Shown here: piece after piece, positions 4,774-5,455 of the stretch | How positions within the stretch are numbered: the first letter of the stretch is position 1 | Layout: the number at the start of each line of letters is the position of its first letter | Source: Akkermansia muciniphila | Lineage (GTDB): Bacteria; Verrucomicrobiota; Verrucomicrobiia; Verrucomicrobiales; Akkermansiaceae | Assembly (NCBI GenBank): GCA_943324575.2 | Contig: CALPMD020000107.1 | Location: forward strand, 1 to 5,455 | Reading direction: 5' to 3' | Length of the DNA: 5,455 nucleotides | Made by a program: the position numbers and the translations under genes | Notes under the pieces: generated by a model | Database searches by the model: none | What the model saw: the letters and a program-made list of their open reading frames with translations, nothing else | Told to the model about the DNA's origin: nothing

Positions 4774-5168
4774 TCCTTTTCGACACTCATGTCCTGTACT
4801 GGTGGCTCGGGGATCCTCTCCGATTGTCCGCCGCTGCCCGGGACTGGACCGAACAAACGGGACCTGATCCAAAGGTCATCCTGATTTCCACCGTGACACT
4901 TTGGGAACTGGAATACAAACGGCGTGCCGGGAAACTTACCTTTGCGACCTCGCTCAGGGAGGCATGGCCTACCTTGAAGCTCCTGCCCGGAGTGGAGTGG
5001 GTTAGCCCGTCTGCGGAGGATTGGCTGCTGGCCGCCGAGCTGGGCTGGAGCCATCGCGATCCATCCGACCGTCTCATTGCGGCGATTGCCTTGAATCGTG
5101 GAGTGCCGGTGCTCACCAAGGACGAGCGGTTTCATGAAGACGACTCGCCGGTGAAGGCGGTTTGGTGA
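4770..5168 (+). CDS. vapC: PIN-domain toxin, VapC-like, 132 aa
   Basis: PIN-domain ribonuclease toxin, a metal-dependent RNA-cleaving enzyme held inactive by the upstream antitoxin. The acidic site residues are visible in the expected order: Asp5 in LFDTH, Glu46 in TLWELEYK, Asp100 in HRDPSDRLIAA, and Asp118 in LTKDERF. The length is normal for the family. This sequence style (FDTHVLYWWL, DPSDR, VLTKDERF) matches the PIN subgroup that pairs with Phd-type rather than AbrB-type antitoxins. The ATG at 4770 overlaps the antitoxin stop by 4 bp. A GTG at 4743 would add nine residues that do not belong to the fold, so it is not preferred. Codons are less strongly C-ending than in menD, hinting at a different history. 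The RNA target (tRNA, rRNA or mRNA) cannot be read from sequence. Confidence 0.93.
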   Translation: MILFDTHVLYWWLGDPLRLSAAARDWTEQTGPDPKVILISTVTLWELEYKRRAGKLTFATSLREAWPTLKLLPGVEWVSPSAEDWLLAAELGWSHRDPSDRLIAAIALNRGVPVLTKDERFHEDDSPVKAVW

Positions 5169-5340
5169 ACGGCGAGCTGAGTGCTGAACCACGTCTGCAC
5201 GCCGCGTTTGAAGCGCACGGCCTTCCGCGTCTCTGGAAGCTGACGTGCTGCGAGGGCTGGCAGTGCTAGCTGGAAGAAAACAGGAGGCGGAGTGGAGGCG
5301 GTGGGAGCGATAGCGGCCATGGCCGAGAAACCACGAAACG
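5169..5340. other. Noncoding stretch after the toxin gene
   Basis: No credible gene or rho-independent terminator was found directly after the toxin stop. The stretch holds a purine-rich run (about 5273-5308) and a perfect 12-bp palindrome CGGCCATGGCCG (5314-5325) just before the CACGAAA repeats. It grades into the dispersed repeat. Confidence 0.5.
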
Positions 5341-5357
5341 CACGAAAATTCACGAAA
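5332..5357. repeat. Three CACGAAA units at 9-10 bp spacing
   Basis: CACGAAA occurs at 5332-5338, 5341-5347 and 5351-5357, about one helical turn apart. A two-unit version (CACAAAA, CACGAAA) is present in the first repeat copy at 4289-4305. The units form the left end of block A. Confidence 0.6.
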
Positions 5358-5397
5358 TCGAAGAAGCCGACTGAAGATCGGAACTCCTTACTTTCCA
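5341..5397. repeat. Dispersed repeat block A, copy 2
   Basis: Matches 4289-4345 at 53 of 57 positions, in the same orientation and 1052 bp downstream. The inner hairpin loses its outermost pair here (TCGGA instead of TCGGC). Similarity continues weakly to the right (shared CGGGTT). Confidence 0.85.
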
Positions 5398-5428
5398 AAC
5401 CGCCCTCAGCGGGTTTCCGCCCCTCCGA

Positions 5429-5455
5429 AAATCCGTCCTCCGAAACTCCCTCTTC
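5429..5455. repeat. Dispersed repeat block B, copy 2 (reaches window edge)
   Basis: Matches 4214-4240 at 26 of 27 positions. Here block B follows block A, whereas in the first copy it precedes block A. The underlying unit may therefore be a longer A-B-A-B arrangement of which only parts are visible. Confidence 0.8.

Noticed and set aside
5132..5398. 88-codon minus-strand frame containing FVNFRAFRGF
   Set aside because: The peptide comes from the CACGAAA repeat units read backward, and the frame overlaps the toxin 3' end.
4214..5455. CRISPR array from the repeated blocks
   Set aside because: Only two copies about 1 kb apart with genes between them. There are no regular repeats and spacers and no cas genes.

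Overview
The window reads as a high-GC, mostly C-ending-codon bacterial chromosome segment. MenD (menaquinone synthesis), the non-CCA-encoding tRNA-Arg, the rarity of Shine-Dalgarno sequences and intergenic filler made of short degenerate repeats (CGCAAAG-like and CACGAAA-like units) would suit a Verrucomicrobiota member, perhaps Opitutae. That placement is inference, not demonstrated. No phage, transposase or CRISPR array is visible.

Layout. Bases 1-1310 (minus) hold the N-terminal half of phosphoenolpyruvate carboxylase (ppc), which runs off the left edge. Upstream of it on the same strand lies a two-gene unit. It consists of a 77-residue protein of unknown function (1895-2128) and an HNH nuclease-fold protein (1452-1898), joined by a GTGA stop/start overlap. 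A 92-bp divergent intergenic region separates this unit from menD (2221-3786, plus). tRNA-Arg(CCG) follows at 3877-3948.

Bases 3949-4485 carry no convincing gene. They contain a hairpin whose T-run faces the minus strand, short tandem repeats and one copy of a dispersed repeat. A type II toxin-antitoxin operon follows: a Phd/YefM-family antitoxin (4486-4773) and a PIN-domain VapC-like toxin (4770-5168), coupled by an ATGA overlap. The bases before the antitoxin form a good -35/-10 pair that places the transcription start at the ATG itself, with a small palindrome between the two boxes. A second copy of the dispersed repeat lies at 5341-5455, so the operon sits between direct repeats about 1.05 kb apart.

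How the genes relate. ppc (oxaloacetate replenishment) and menD (menaquinone branch from isochorismate) are housekeeping genes that happen to be neighbours. The HNH pair and the toxin-antitoxin pair look like accessory modules between them and beside the tRNA. No wholly new system can be demonstrated from this sequence. The best candidates for a second look are the small-protein/HNH pair, the leaderless autoregulated toxin-antitoxin promoter, the repeat-flanked island and the altered substrate-loop motif of MenD.
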